Positions 1 through 8,344 are shown, counted from the stretch's first letter. The stretch is 64,000 nt of DNA from DYJB01 sp963777165 (GCA_963777165.1 CAVZPO010000026.1:62001-126000), one strand, 5' to 3'. Notes: generated by a model not told the origin, from the letters alone. Numbers and translations are program-made.

Positions 1-210
1 CAAGGCCTTGAGGGCTCGCTCGCGGCGCATGGCGGTGCGCAGGTCCGGGTGATCTTCGACGACCGCCAGGCTGACCGGAGGATGGGCACGGGTGTAGCGC
101 GCCCCGCGGCCGGAGGTGTGCTGATGCAGACGGCGTTCGGGATCGGTGGTCAGCCCGGTGTACAGGCTCCCGTCAGTGCATTCGAGGATGTAACAGTAGT
201 AGTGTCGCAT
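1..210 (-). CDS. GIY-YIG nuclease domain protein (UPF0213/YhbQ-like), truncated by window edge
   Basis: The visible 70 residues form the start of a single-domain GIY-YIG protein: CYILECTDGSLYTGLT carries the domain signature in the variant form YI...YTG, followed by the conserved RRLHQH and the GRGARYT segment with its conserved Arg and Tyr. Stand-alone proteins of this kind are about 80-100 residues and their biological role is poorly known. The C-terminus lies outside the window. The start at 210 is chosen because a TATAAT box ends 7 bases upstream, so transcription should begin at this ATG; an in-frame ATG at 219 lies inside that box. Confidence 0.85.
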   Translation of the reverse strand, partial: MRHYYCYILECTDGSLYTGLTTDPERRLHQHTSGRGARYTRAHPPVSLAVVEDHPDLRTAMRRERALKAL

Positions 211-217
211 CGGCGGC

Positions 218-223
218 ATTATA
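218..223 (-). promoter_or_regulatory. -10 box TATAAT, leaderless start
   Basis: On the minus strand TATAAT is followed by exactly 7 bases and then the ATG at 210. A start site at the usual distance would fall on the initiation codon, giving a leaderless mRNA. No -35 match was seen. Confidence 0.55.
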
Positions 224-290
224 CGCCCCGGCTGCGGGCCGACCAAATGCAGACGACGAATTTACGGTTGGGCCGCGGGGGAGCGGACGC

Positions 291-932
291 TCAGTCGCGG
301 ATGAAGTGACCGACCTCGTACAGCGCGCCGGTCAGCCCGAGCGGGCCGCGCAGCGTTCGCACGCGCACGCGTTGGAACGTGCGGTCGGCCGCGGCGGCGA
401 TCTGCGCTTGGGTGGAGAAGTGGTGCTGGTGGATGTCGTAGCCGAGGGCGCGGAACGCCAGGACCATCAACGGACGTTCCACCGGAGCGCCGTAGACCAC
501 TTGCCCGCCGGGCCTCAGGACGCGGCGGACTTCCTCGAACGCTAGCCGTAGGTCCGCCGGCCGCAAGTGCTCCAGGATGCTGATCATCAGCACGCTGTCG
601 AAAAAACCGTCGGCATACGGCAGGCTGCGAACGTCGCCCTGCCGCAGGTGGGTCTCGACGCCGCGCTCCCGAAAGAAGCGGGTGATCTCGTCGGTCGAGG
701 CCGTCAGGTCCAGGCCGTGGATCTCCGAGTACGTGTCGTGCAGGTTGAAGAATGTCAGACCGGTGCCGAAGCCGATCTCCAGCACGCGCTTCCCGCCCGT
801 CAGCTCTTCGAGACACATCTCGACCCGACGCCGGTACAGCCCCCCCAGGCCGGGCACGCCGTAGAAGCGGATCGGGTCGTCGCGGTTGACGCCGACGTAC
901 TCAGAGGGATGAGGAGCCATGTGCTCCGCCAA
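291..932 (-). CDS. class I SAM-dependent methyltransferase
   Basis: A 213-residue Rossmann-type methyltransferase. Motif I is VLEIGFGTGLTF (about residues 50-61), the acidic residue after beta-2 is in IHGLDLT, motif post-I/II is DGFFDSVLMISILEHL, and the RRVLRPGGQVVYGAP segment is the usual strand-4/5 region of Methyltransf_11 proteins. The substrate cannot be read from sequence. An alternative start is the ATG at 920. It points the same way as the TyrA-like operon upstream of it, separated by about 70 bases. Confidence 0.85.
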   Translation of the reverse strand: MAEHMAPHPSEYVGVNRDDPIRFYGVPGLGGLYRRRVEMCLEELTGGKRVLEIGFGTGLTFFNLHDTYSEIHGLDLTASTDEITRFFRERGVETHLRQGDVRSLPYADGFFDSVLMISILEHLRPADLRLAFEEVRRVLRPGGQVVYGAPVERPLMVLAFRALGYDIHQHHFSTQAQIAAAADRTFQRVRVRTLRGPLGLTGALYEVGHFIRD

Positions 933-1001
933 TGCGGCCAGCGGCGGGTAGGTTGCCCGAGGAGAGGGCAGGTGTCGACTGGCCGGACGAGGTCATGGAA
1001 T

Positions 1002-2141
1002 TCAGGAGCTCCCTCCCAAGCTGCGCCCGCGCGGCTGGGCCGGAGAGAAGGCACAGTCGGGTGGAGGTCCGCCGGCCTCACGGCTGCCCGAGACAGACAG
1101 AGCCGGAACTTGGGGCGGCGCGACGACTGCGTCTCCGCGGCCTTCATGCGTTTCTGATCCGCGTCCTGTCTTGCCCCTTGCTCTCCCCAACCCGAACATT
1201 CGCTCCAGCGGACTCGGGCCTTCGACGGGCGGGGCCGGGCGCATCTCCTCCGCCTCCCAGTCTCCCTTGCGCCGGGCATGGATCCAGGCGGCGCGAGCCT
1301 GCGCAGCATCCGAGATTCGGCGTGTCAGCGCTTCGTCATCGCCAGACCCTAGTGCGGCCCGCCACTCTCCGAGTTCGGAGAGCAGCGCGTCGAGTTTGGC
1401 AGACAGGCTGGCTCGGTTGAGGTTGAGCGAATCGCCGACCTGCTGCGGGTCGAGGTCGGCCAGGAGTGCCGTGCCCCGGGTGAAGGCCGATCCGGTCAAC
1501 CGGCGCGCGTCCCTCCAGCCAGGTTGACGGGTGGACATATTCATCAGGGCAGCGGCGAGCAGAATCGGCAGCCCATCGGTCGCCGCCGTGGCGGCGTCAA
1601 GTTCGGCTGGATCGAGGAAGAATGCACGGGCTCCCATGATTCGCACCAGGCTCGCGGCGACGTCGATCGCCGATTGCGGCGTCCCGCGCGGCATGACCAG
1701 GGCCATGACCCCGCCGGCGAATCCTGCGTGCTCGGAAGCCGCCTCAGGCTCTGCGGCGACGACGGAGGCCCCCTCCACGGGGACGGCGCCGACGTAGGAA
1801 CGTCCCGCAGGCAAATGCTCCGCGCACCACGCCATGATCGGGGATTGCACCGGACTCGTGCTGAGGACGAGCGCGCCCTCACCCAGCCGCGGGGCAAGCC
1901 TCTCGAGCGCGGGGATCATCTCACCCGGGGGGAGCGACAGGATGCTCAGGTCGCACTCGGTGGGGATTTCATCCAGGTCTCCGATGATTCGATCCACGAC
2001 GTTGGCCTTGAGGGCCGCGCGCGCCACCTTCGGCTGTGGGTCGTATCCCACCAGGCCGACGGCGAGTTTGGCCTGCCTGAGGGAGCGCGCGATGGAGCTG
2101 CCGACGGTGCCCAGGCCTGCGATCAGGATCTCGTCCGGCAT
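1002..2141 (-). CDS. prephenate dehydrogenase-like NAD(P)-binding protein
   Basis: A 379-residue protein with an N-terminal Rossmann motif (GLGTVGSS, residues 9-16) and the two-domain layout of TyrA-family dehydrogenases, including a helical second half with RQPGWRDARRLTGSA, which resembles the dehydrogenase dimerisation region. Oddly, where TyrA enzymes have the catalytic His in an HPxxG motif, this protein reads AVPVEG, so prephenate oxidation is doubtful. The last 90 or so residues are low-complexity and Gly/Pro/Ser-rich and may be an unstructured tail or the result of a lost stop. An AGGAGG ribosome site sits 5 bases before the ATG. It is the last gene of the M50-HD-TyrA operon. Confidence 0.65.
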   Translation of the reverse strand: MPDEILIAGLGTVGSSIARSLRQAKLAVGLVGYDPQPKVARAALKANVVDRIIGDLDEIPTECDLSILSLPPGEMIPALERLAPRLGEGALVLSTSPVQSPIMAWCAEHLPAGRSYVGAVPVEGASVVAAEPEAASEHAGFAGGVMALVMPRGTPQSAIDVAASLVRIMGARAFFLDPAELDAATAATDGLPILLAAALMNMSTRQPGWRDARRLTGSAFTRGTALLADLDPQQVGDSLNLNRASLSAKLDALLSELGEWRAALGSGDDEALTRRISDAAQARAAWIHARRKGDWEAEEMRPAPPVEGPSPLERMFGLGRARGKTGRGSETHEGRGDAVVAPPQVPALSVSGSREAGGPPPDCAFSPAQPRGRSLGGSS

Positions 2142-2150
2142 GCGAACCTC

Positions 2151-2669
2151 CTAATGGCTTCCATCCGCAGCCTGGAGCGCGGCGAGCAGGTCATCGAGCT
2201 CGGTGGTGCGAGACAGCGGCGTTTCATGGTGCCTGCGGATGATCGCTTCCAGGCGCGCCGAGCCGCCCGCGTCTGCGACCATCTCGCCTCCCCAACCGGC
2301 ATGCTGTGCGGCTACGACCCACGGTCGCCGCCACCCCGACGGCGCGCCAGCGCTCCAGGTGCGGGCGGCAGCCGACAACAGGGAATGACTGAGGACGACC
2401 AGGACGCGGTCGAACAATCGCAGCGGTGCCCGCGTCTTGCCGACGTCGTGCAACAGGGCCGCGGCCATCAGATCGGGGTCGGTACAGCCCTGGCGCTTCA
2501 GCGCGCGCAGGACGGCCAGGGAATGCGCCTGTTCCGCGCGGGGCATGCTGTCAAACAGGGGTCGCAGCGCAGGCGGCAAGTGGGCTGCCGCCAGTCCGGC
2601 GTCGTCCGCGGCAGGGTTGGCAAACAGGGCATGAATGAACTGCGATGCCCGGTAACCGGCGCGCGTCAT
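2151..2669 (-). CDS. HD domain phosphohydrolase
   Basis: A 172-residue HD-superfamily protein. The metal ligands are visible: His in MPRAEQAHSL, the HD pair in AALLHDVGKTR (about residues 73-78) and a later His in AAQHAGWGGEM. It has no second domain. Family members hydrolyse phosphate esters or nucleotides; the substrate here is not recognisable. Its ATG overlaps the stop of the M50 protease gene upstream (ATGA), so the two are translationally coupled. Confidence 0.8.
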   Translation of the reverse strand: MTRAGYRASQFIHALFANPAADDAGLAAAHLPPALRPLFDSMPRAEQAHSLAVLRALKRQGCTDPDLMAAALLHDVGKTRAPLRLFDRVLVVLSHSLLSAAARTWSAGAPSGWRRPWVVAAQHAGWGGEMVADAGGSARLEAIIRRHHETPLSRTTELDDLLAALQAADGSH

Positions 2670-3307
2670 GAGATCAGCAAGCTGAGGATGCGCAGAGCGG
2701 GTCCGCTCACCAGGGTGCCGAGCACGTCGAACGAAGCGAAACTCCCGAGGAAGAACAGCCCGAAGAGGATCATCGGTCCGTACGGGCGCAGCCGTTCAAG
2801 CCCGGACTGGAGATTGGCAGGCAGGAAGTAGGAGAAGACCTTCTCGCCGTCCAGGGGGAAGATCGGGATCAGGTTGAAGAAGAGCAGAATCAGGTTGATG
2901 TAGATGAACTCGAGGAGGAAGGCGCCCGGCGAGGGCAACAGCCCTTGCGTCGGGACAAAGGTCGTCACCAGGCCGGCGCGAAACGGGATGGCGGCCAGGA
3001 TGGCCATCACCAGGTTGGAGAACGGTCCCGCGGCAGAGACGAGCATCATCCCCGCCGGTGTGCGCGAGCGCACGGCATACGGGTTCACCGGGACAGGCTT
3101 GGCCCAGCCGAATCCGGCCACGATCAGCAGCAGCGAGCCCAGCGGGTCCAGATGGGCCAGCGGATTGAGAGTCAGCCGGCCGCTGAGCCGCGGCGTGTCG
3201 TCGCCCAGCTGGGTCGCCGTCCACGCATGGGCAAACTCATGCACGGTGAAGGCGATGACCAGGGTGAGCAGCCGGGTGATGAGCAGGGAAGCGGACAGGC
3301 CTAACAT
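2666..3307 (-). CDS. site-2 protease family (M50) membrane metallopeptidase
   Basis: A 213-residue integral membrane zinc protease. The HExxH motif is in FTVHEFAHAW (about residues 23-27) inside the first membrane segment, and the second zinc-ligand motif of the family is NLIPIFPLDG near residue 155. Several further hydrophobic helices follow. The short Rhomboid/FtsH-independent form without a PDZ domain matches the SpoIVFB-like group common in Chloroflexota and Firmicutes. The start at 3307 is placed by the hydrophobic N-terminus and by a TAGAAT box 10 bases upstream; a longer open frame upstream has no family similarity and overlaps the divergent gene. Substrate unknown. Confidence 0.88.
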   Translation of the reverse strand: MLGLSASLLITRLLTLVIAFTVHEFAHAWTATQLGDDTPRLSGRLTLNPLAHLDPLGSLLLIVAGFGWAKPVPVNPYAVRSRTPAGMMLVSAAGPFSNLVMAILAAIPFRAGLVTTFVPTQGLLPSPGAFLLEFIYINLILLFFNLIPIFPLDGEKVFSYFLPANLQSGLERLRPYGPMILFGLFFLGSFASFDVLGTLVSGPALRILSLLIS

Positions 3308-3336
3308 CCAAGCGCGGATTCTACCATGCGGCCGGA

Positions 3337-3345
3337 TGCTATAAT
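3337..3345 (+). promoter_or_regulatory. extended -10 promoter (TGcTATAAT)
   Basis: A perfect extended -10 element precedes the DUF951/glycosyltransferase operon by 22 bases; no -35 match is seen. It overlaps the upstream region of the divergent M50 protease gene. Confidence 0.6.
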
Positions 3346-3367
3346 CCTCCGCCTCGGAGTGGCGCGC

Positions 3368-3577
3368 ATGCTTCCCGATCTCCGCATGGCAGATGTCCTT
3401 CGGCTGCGCAAGGCCCACCCGTGTGGAAGCCTGGACTGGGTCGTTGTGCGCATGGGCGCGGACATCGGCCTCAAGTGCACGGGTTGCGGGCGGCGCATTC
3501 TGCTCTCGCGGCGCGAGGTCGCCCGCCGGCTGAAAGCGACCGTCCGACGCGGCGAGGAGCCGACCGAGCGTGCCTGA
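3368..3577 (+). CDS. DUF951 family protein
   Basis: A 69-residue basic protein. The family hallmark is present: HPCGSLDWVVVRMGADIGLKC followed by CGRRILLSRREV, that is one Cys in HPCGS and a CxxC pair typical of a small zinc or nucleic-acid binding fold. DUF951 proteins are 60-70 residues and functionally uncharacterised, mostly in Firmicutes and Chloroflexota. GTG at 3359 and ATG at 3386 are alternative starts. The 3' end overlaps the next gene by 8 bases, implying coupling with the glycosyltransferase. Confidence 0.85.
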   Translation: MLPDLRMADVLRLRKAHPCGSLDWVVVRMGADIGLKCTGCGRRILLSRREVARRLKATVRRGEEPTERA

Positions 3578-4727
3578 GCGCCCGCGAGTGCTGTTCCTGT
3601 TCTCGGACACCGGCGGCGGCCATCGCAGCGCGGCCGAGGCGATCATCGAAGCCCTGGAGTTCGAATTCCCCGGCAGCTTCGACATCCAACTGATCGACGT
3701 CTTCAAGCAGTACGCTCCCCTCCCGTTGAACCTGGCGCCGGCGGCATACCCCGGCATGGTGCGCGTCCCTCAGATGTGGGGATTCGGCTACCGGGTGACG
3801 GACGGGCATCGACGCGTGCGGGCCATCACCGGGGCCGCCTGGCCTTACGTCAGGCGCGCGGCGCGGCGCCTGGCGCGCGAGCAGCACGCCGACCTGATCG
3901 TTTCGGTTCACCCGGTCCTGGTCACCTCGGTGATCAAGGGCTACGGCTCGCATCGCCCGCCCTTCTTCACAGTGGTCACCGACCTGGTGACCACCCACGC
4001 GCTGTGGTACGACCGCAGAGTCGATCAGTACATGGTGCCAACCGAGGAGGCGCGCCAACGTGCCCTGGCGTGCGGACTGGACGAAACGCGCCTGCACGTG
4101 GTCGGGCTGCCGGTGGCCCGGCGCTTCTGCCAGCCGGTCGGCGACCGCGCCGCGTTGCGCGCCGAACTGGACTGGCCCGCCGATCGACCGGTGGTGTTGC
4201 TGATGGGCGGCGGGGAAGGCATGGGCCCGCTGTTCGATACGGCGATGGCCATCGCCATGCGCGGAGGCACGTTCGCTTTGGCGGTGATCTGCGGCCGGAA
4301 CCGTCGGCTCAAGGAGGAACTCGAGGCGCAGGACTGGCCGATCCCGGTCCGGCTCTACGGGTTTGAGCGCCGAATCCCGCAGATGATGCAGGCGGCCGAC
4401 CTGCTGGTGACCAAGGCCGGGCCGGGGACGATCACCGAGGCGATCAATGCCGGACTGCCGATGGTGCTCTACAGCCGGCTTCCGGGGCAGGAAGACGGCA
4501 ATGTCACCTACGTCGTGACAGAGCGCGTGGGGACATGGGCTCCGGGCGCCGATAGGGCTGCCGCTTCGGTTCACCGCTGGCTGGAGGATCCGCAGGCGAT
4601 GCAGCAAGCCGCCGCGGCATGCCGGCGCCTTGCGCGGCCATCCGCGGCGACCGAGATCGCCCATGTGATCGCGGCCCAGCTCAGGACGGGTCAGCCGACG
4701 ACGCCGCTCCGAGCCGGGTCCGCCTAG
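3570..4727 (+). CDS. MGDG synthase/processive diacylglycerol glycosyltransferase-like (GT28)
   Basis: A 385-residue GT-B glycosyltransferase with a GTG start. The N-terminal half has the lipid-acceptor signature SDTGGGHRSAAEAI (about residues 12-25) found in monogalactosyl- and diglucosyl-diacylglycerol synthases; the C-terminal half has LLMGGGEGMGP and the nucleotide-sugar binding loop KAGPGTITEAINAGLP. It probably transfers a hexose to diacylglycerol or a related membrane lipid on the cytoplasmic face. UgtP-like and MurG-like enzymes share the fold, but the GGGH motif favours the MGDG_synth group. It runs into a convergent pilin gene with a 4-base stop overlap. Confidence 0.85.
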   Translation: MPERPRVLFLFSDTGGGHRSAAEAIIEALEFEFPGSFDIQLIDVFKQYAPLPLNLAPAAYPGMVRVPQMWGFGYRVTDGHRRVRAITGAAWPYVRRAARRLAREQHADLIVSVHPVLVTSVIKGYGSHRPPFFTVVTDLVTTHALWYDRRVDQYMVPTEEARQRALACGLDETRLHVVGLPVARRFCQPVGDRAALRAELDWPADRPVVLLMGGGEGMGPLFDTAMAIAMRGGTFALAVICGRNRRLKEELEAQDWPIPVRLYGFERRIPQMMQAADLLVTKAGPGTITEAINAGLPMVLYSRLPGQEDGNVTYVVTERVGTWAPGADRAAASVHRWLEDPQAMQQAAAACRRLARPSAATEIAHVIAAQLRTGQPTTPLRAGSA

Positions 4728-4867
4728 AAATTGTTGATCACCGTGCTGAACATATTGCCCACGGCTGTGCCGAAGAGCGCTACGAGCACGATGACCACGG
4801 TCCCCACGAGCAGGATGATCAAGGCATACTCGACCAGGCCCTGACCGCGGGGCGGACAATGAAACAT
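4724..4867 (-). CDS. Flp/Fap-type pilin subunit
   Basis: A 47-residue type IVb pilin precursor. The sequence RGQGLVEYALIILLV holds the Flp hallmark: Gly before the processing site, Glu at mature position 5 and Tyr after it, followed by a long hydrophobic helix ending in FGTAVGNMFSTVINNF. Prepilin peptidase would cut after the Gly of RGQG or nearby. A slightly longer GTG start at 4879 is possible. No tad/cpa assembly genes are in this window, so the machinery must be elsewhere. Confidence 0.85.
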   Translation of the reverse strand: MFHCPPRGQGLVEYALIILLVGTVVIVLVALFGTAVGNMFSTVINNF

Positions 4868-5073
4868 GAGTGCCCCCACGACGGGAAGAATAGAGAACTC
4901 AATGACAGCCCAAGCGTATGGGACCTTCTTCCTACGTGCAATAGGCCCTTAGAGTCAGGTGCCAAGGCGACCACTGCCAGGGGTGCGCATTGCCCCGCAC
5001 TGAAGCGCCACGACTCCGGATCGAGGGCAGATCGACCACCTTACAATCACCTTTCTGGAGGGACGGCCGCGGC

Positions 5074-5406
5074 GTGCACAAACTGATTGTCATCTTCCGA
5101 CCCCCGCACGATCCGACGATCTTCGAGCGCCGCTGGAGCGACGAGTTCGTGCCGCTGGCCGAACGCATGCCCGGATTGCGGCGTGTCTCGCTAGCGCGAG
5201 CCTATGGCGGGCCGACGGGCCCGACCGACGTCTACCTGGTGCACGAGTTCTACTTCGATGATTCAATGGCGCTGCAGCAGGCGATGGTGTCGGCTGAGGG
5301 CCAGCAGGCCGGCCGTGCGCTGATGGGATTCGCCGCCCGACAGGTTAGCCTGACGTTCGCCGAGCACCTCGAAGAGGAGCGGCCGATCCCCGCCTCCAAC
5401 GCCTGA
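5074..5406 (+). CDS. EthD-like dimeric alpha-beta barrel protein
   Basis: A 110-residue protein beginning HKLIVIFRPPHD with the pattern of EthD proteins: a beta strand, a Pro-rich turn, a helix carrying RRWSDEFVPLAERMPGLRRV, a central YLVHEFYFDD strand and a C-terminal FAEH. EthD proteins are small ferredoxin-like barrels associated with ether degradation and other oxidations; their role here cannot be told. The GTG start at 5074 is supported by GGAGGG 11 bases upstream and a TACAAT box at 5042-5047. Confidence 0.65.
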   Translation: MHKLIVIFRPPHDPTIFERRWSDEFVPLAERMPGLRRVSLARAYGGPTGPTDVYLVHEFYFDDSMALQQAMVSAEGQQAGRALMGFAARQVSLTFAEHLEEERPIPASNA

Positions 5407-5447
5407 CCGATGCACGCCTCATCTCCACCTCTCGTTCCGCTGCATCA

Positions 5448-6203
5448 ATGACCCTCCGCCTCCGTCCCTCCCGCGGAGTCCGCCCATCTTCCCGGACGCT
5501 CGTGTTGCTTGGCCTTCTGGTTGCGGCTGCGGCAGCTGCAGCGTTCCTGGCCTTGCGTGCACTGCGGCCCTCGGCCAATCGGCTCGCCAGGCTGCGGCAA
5601 TACTGGGCGGAACCTGCGCGGCACGCGGACTGGTCGATCCACGCCGGGGCGCAATGCGGGTCGGCTCCCTTCCTCATGCCGACCGATGGCCTGATCGGGT
5701 TCCTGTGGGGCGACTCGTTCTATCCCGGGCATCGGCATCAGGGGCTGGATATCTTCGGGCCCACAGGCCCCGACGGCCTGGGTCAGACGCCGGTGGTGGC
5801 AGTCGCCGATGGATTCTTGACCCGGCTCGCGGAGTGGAAGTCGGCGGTCATTCTTCGAATCCCGGAGGATCCACTGACGCCGGGACGCCAGATCTGGGTC
5901 TACTACGCCCACATGGCCGACGCCGACGGGCGCTCGTATATCGTGGATGCGTTTCCTCCGGGCACTGCCGACGTCTTCGTGACCGCGGGGACACTCCTCG
6001 GCTATCAGGGCAACTACTCGGCTGATCCAGATAACCCGACCGGTATGCACCTGCACTTTTCGATTGTCGAGGACGACGGGCAGGGGAGATTCCGGAGCGA
6101 GCTGCAGATCGAGAACACCCTGGATCCCGGGCCGTACCTGGGCCTGGAGGTGAACGCCTCGCGAGCGGGGGACGATCCGGCGGCCTGCCCGGCCGACGGA
6201 TAA
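5448..6203 (+). CDS. M23 family (LytM-type) metallopeptidase, membrane-anchored
   Basis: A 251-residue protein with an N-terminal signal anchor (VLLGLLVAAAAAAAFLAL, residues 20-38). The zinc site of peptidase family M23 is visible as HRHQGLDIFG (HxxxD, about residues 93-102) and HLHFS (HxH, about 199-203). Family members cut peptidoglycan cross-bridges or act as murein hydrolase activators outside the membrane. No LysM or SH3 cell-wall binding domain is attached. It stands alone, with a promoter-like TATAAT for the next gene following about 40 bases after the stop. Confidence 0.85.
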   Translation: MTLRLRPSRGVRPSSRTLVLLGLLVAAAAAAAFLALRALRPSANRLARLRQYWAEPARHADWSIHAGAQCGSAPFLMPTDGLIGFLWGDSFYPGHRHQGLDIFGPTGPDGLGQTPVVAVADGFLTRLAEWKSAVILRIPEDPLTPGRQIWVYYAHMADADGRSYIVDAFPPGTADVFVTAGTLLGYQGNYSADPDNPTGMHLHFSIVEDDGQGRFRSELQIENTLDPGPYLGLEVNASRAGDDPAACPADG

Positions 6204-6245
6204 TTGCTTTCCAGGCGGCGTGAGGCTTTGGCGGCCCCCGGCACG

Positions 6246-6251
6246 TATAAT
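6246..6251 (+). promoter_or_regulatory. -10 box TATAAT for the HicB-DinB operon
   Basis: A consensus TATAAT lies 106 bases before the ATG at 6358. No good -35 or TG extension accompanies it. Confidence 0.4.
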
Positions 6252-6357
6252 ACCGGCGCCGGAGGACGCGGGGCAGTGCGGGCGCGCAACAGCCCAAGGG
6301 TTGCTGCGCCTGGCGCCCTTTCCCGCCATTTCGCCCAACACTCAGCGAAGGACCGTC

Positions 6358-7032
6358 ATGGCCTACATCGTCTGCGCCGAAGAGATGGACGGCCGCTGGA
6401 TCGCCCATGTCCCTGATCTACCGGGCTGCTTCAGCGCACACAAAGACCGGGATGTGGCGATCAAAGGCATCCCGGCCGCCCTGGAGTCCTACGTGCAGTG
6501 GTGCACGCGCCACGGGATGCGCATCTCCGGCCTGGCCGGCCCGATGCAGGTCAGCGAGGTGATCCGCGCCTGGACCTATGAAGAAGAGTACGAGGTCAAC
6601 GCCTTCTTCGCCAGTGACCGGCCTCCGGTGACTGGTGGGGAGGTGGAGGAGTTCCGCCGCTTGTTAGAGATGACCGGGCGAGATCTTCTGGCGGCGGTCG
6701 AGGGTCTGGCGCCGCAGGATTTGGCCAAGGAGTTCAGCGGGGAGCGCTGGTCGATCCTCGGCATCTTGCGGCACGTGGCCAACTCCGACCTGTGGTACCT
6801 CGATCGCCTGGGGTTGGCGCTGCCGCAGGCAGACCTGCCGGATGAAGTCATGCCGCGCCTGGAGCGCGTGCGAGCCCACACGCTGGCGAGCCTGCCGGCG
6901 CTGTCGTTGCGGACGGGAGTCGTGGCGCTGTCGGCGGAATTGTGGTCGGCGCGCAAGGTGCTTCGCCGCACGTTGTGGCATGAACGCGATCACACCGACC
7001 ATATTCTCAAGCTGCGGGCCGTGTTGCGCTAG
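6358..7032 (+). CDS. HicB-like N-terminal domain fused to DinB-family domain
   Basis: A 224-residue two-domain protein. Residues 1-70 match the HicB antitoxin-like fold: MAYIVCAEEMDGRWIAHVPD followed by LPGCFSAHKD. Residues 95-224 are a DinB four-helix bundle with metal-binding His positions in WSILGILRHVANSD and LWHERDHTDHI. HicB domains usually bind RNA or partner toxins; DinB proteins are metal-dependent thiol-transferase-like proteins of the bacillithiol/mycothiol type. No HicA toxin is adjacent. The ATG at 6358 is chosen because it begins the HicB fold. It is followed 8 bases later by another DinB gene. Confidence 0.75.
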   Translation: MAYIVCAEEMDGRWIAHVPDLPGCFSAHKDRDVAIKGIPAALESYVQWCTRHGMRISGLAGPMQVSEVIRAWTYEEEYEVNAFFASDRPPVTGGEVEEFRRLLEMTGRDLLAAVEGLAPQDLAKEFSGERWSILGILRHVANSDLWYLDRLGLALPQADLPDEVMPRLERVRAHTLASLPALSLRTGVVALSAELWSARKVLRRTLWHERDHTDHILKLRAVLR

Positions 7033-7040
7033 GACGGGAA

Positions 7041-7544
7041 GTGGAAGAACTCTGGGCCTACCGCCAGCGATTGCTCGAGCGACACACAGCCCAGGTGGGT
7101 GTGCTGCGCCAGCGGCTGGACGGCTGGCCGGAGGACCGGCTTCGGACCGCCCCTCGCCATGGAGGTTGGTCGGCGCATCAGGTGGCGGCTCACCTCCGCG
7201 ACGCGGAGATCCAGGCCTATGTGCCTCGCGTGCATCGGATGCTGGCCGAGTCCGAACCGTGGCTGCCAGATTTCGACGCCGAGGCGTTCATGGCCGGGCA
7301 TTACGATCCAACCGAGCCAATCGAGCAGATTGTGGCGGACATCGAGCGAGCTCGCAGGGGGCTGCGCCGCGCACTGGCATTCGACGACGGACGGGCCTGG
7401 TCGAGGACCGGCCGTCACCCTGCACTGGGCAGCCGCGCGGTGCAGACTTGGGTCGAACGCGCCGTAAGCCATTTTGACGAGCACCTGCAAGCGCTCGCCA
7501 CCGCATCTGCTGCTAGCGGGCCTGAGCCCCGGGGGAAGCGATGA
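7041..7544 (+). CDS. DinB superfamily protein
   Basis: A 167-residue DinB/YfiT-type four-helix protein with a GTG start. Ligand-type histidines are in GGWSAHQVAAHLRDAE (about residues 42-57) and near the end in SHFDEHLQAL. The arrangement next to the HicB-DinB fusion suggests local duplication. These proteins act as metal-dependent hydrolases or thiol S-transferases in detoxification; no substrate can be assigned. The final bases overlap the enoyl-CoA hydratase start (ATGA). Confidence 0.75.
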   Translation: MEELWAYRQRLLERHTAQVGVLRQRLDGWPEDRLRTAPRHGGWSAHQVAAHLRDAEIQAYVPRVHRMLAESEPWLPDFDAEAFMAGHYDPTEPIEQIVADIERARRGLRRALAFDDGRAWSRTGRHPALGSRAVQTWVERAVSHFDEHLQALATASAASGPEPRGKR

Positions 7545-8314
7545 GCAACACGACGGTCCTGGTGGAGACTCGCGAACGCGTCGGGCTGGTGCGCCTGAAC
7601 CGGCCGGAGGCGCACAACGCGTTGAACGCCGCGCTGCTGGCAGATCTGATGGGCGCCCTGAAGAAGTTTGAAGATGATTCATCCGTGGGCGCCATGGTCG
7701 TCACCGGAAGCGAACGCTCCTTCTCGGTCGGGGCAGATATCAAGGAGCTCGCCGGGGTGAGCCCCGGGGAAATGATCCGCACCGACCGGATTGCAGCTTT
7801 TGACCGGCTGCAGTCCTTCCACAAGCCCGTCGTGGCGGCGGTCTCCGGCTGGTGCCTGGGGGGAGGCTTCGAACTGGCGCTGGGCTGTGATCTGATCGTC
7901 GCCGCGGACACGGCGCGCTTCGGCCTGCCGGAGGTGACCATCGGCGTCATCCCTGGTGCCGGAGGGACCCAGAGACTCACCCGCGTCGTGGGCAAAGCCC
8001 TGGCGATGGAGATCGTGCTCAACAACCGCACGCTGACCGCGGCGGAAGCGATGGCGCGCGGGCTGGTCAACCAGGTGCACCCGGTGGAGGCCTTTCTGGA
8101 TGCGGCCATCAAACTGGGGAGTGAACTCGCCGGGCGCGCTCCGCTGGCCGTCCGGTTCGGGAAGGACATGGTCCGGCATGCACAGGAGAGCTTCCTGACG
8201 CAGGGCGTGGCCGACGAGCGCCAGGCATTCCATCTTCTGTTCGCCACCGAGGATCGGCAGGAGGGCATGAGTGCCTTTCTGGAGAAGCGCCCGGCACGCT
8301 GGAAGGGGACCTGA
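7541..8314 (+). CDS. enoyl-CoA hydratase/isomerase family protein (crotonase type)
   Basis: A 257-residue crotonase-fold protein. The substrate pocket motif is SVGADIKEL, the oxyanion hole is in VSGWCLGGGFELALGCD and the second conserved segment is LPEVTIGVIPGAGGTQRL. Both catalytic Glu positions of true enoyl-CoA hydratases (Glu in GGGFELAL and Glu in LPEVTIG) are present, so hydration of trans-2-enoyl-CoA in beta-oxidation is the likely activity. It is translationally coupled to the DinB gene but no other fatty-acid genes are adjacent. Confidence 0.88.
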   Translation: MSNTTVLVETRERVGLVRLNRPEAHNALNAALLADLMGALKKFEDDSSVGAMVVTGSERSFSVGADIKELAGVSPGEMIRTDRIAAFDRLQSFHKPVVAAVSGWCLGGGFELALGCDLIVAADTARFGLPEVTIGVIPGAGGTQRLTRVVGKALAMEIVLNNRTLTAAEAMARGLVNQVHPVEAFLDAAIKLGSELAGRAPLAVRFGKDMVRHAQESFLTQGVADERQAFHLLFATEDRQEGMSAFLEKRPARWKGT

Positions 8315-8344
8315 CGCCCGTTTGCACCGGCGAAACCGAAGATC

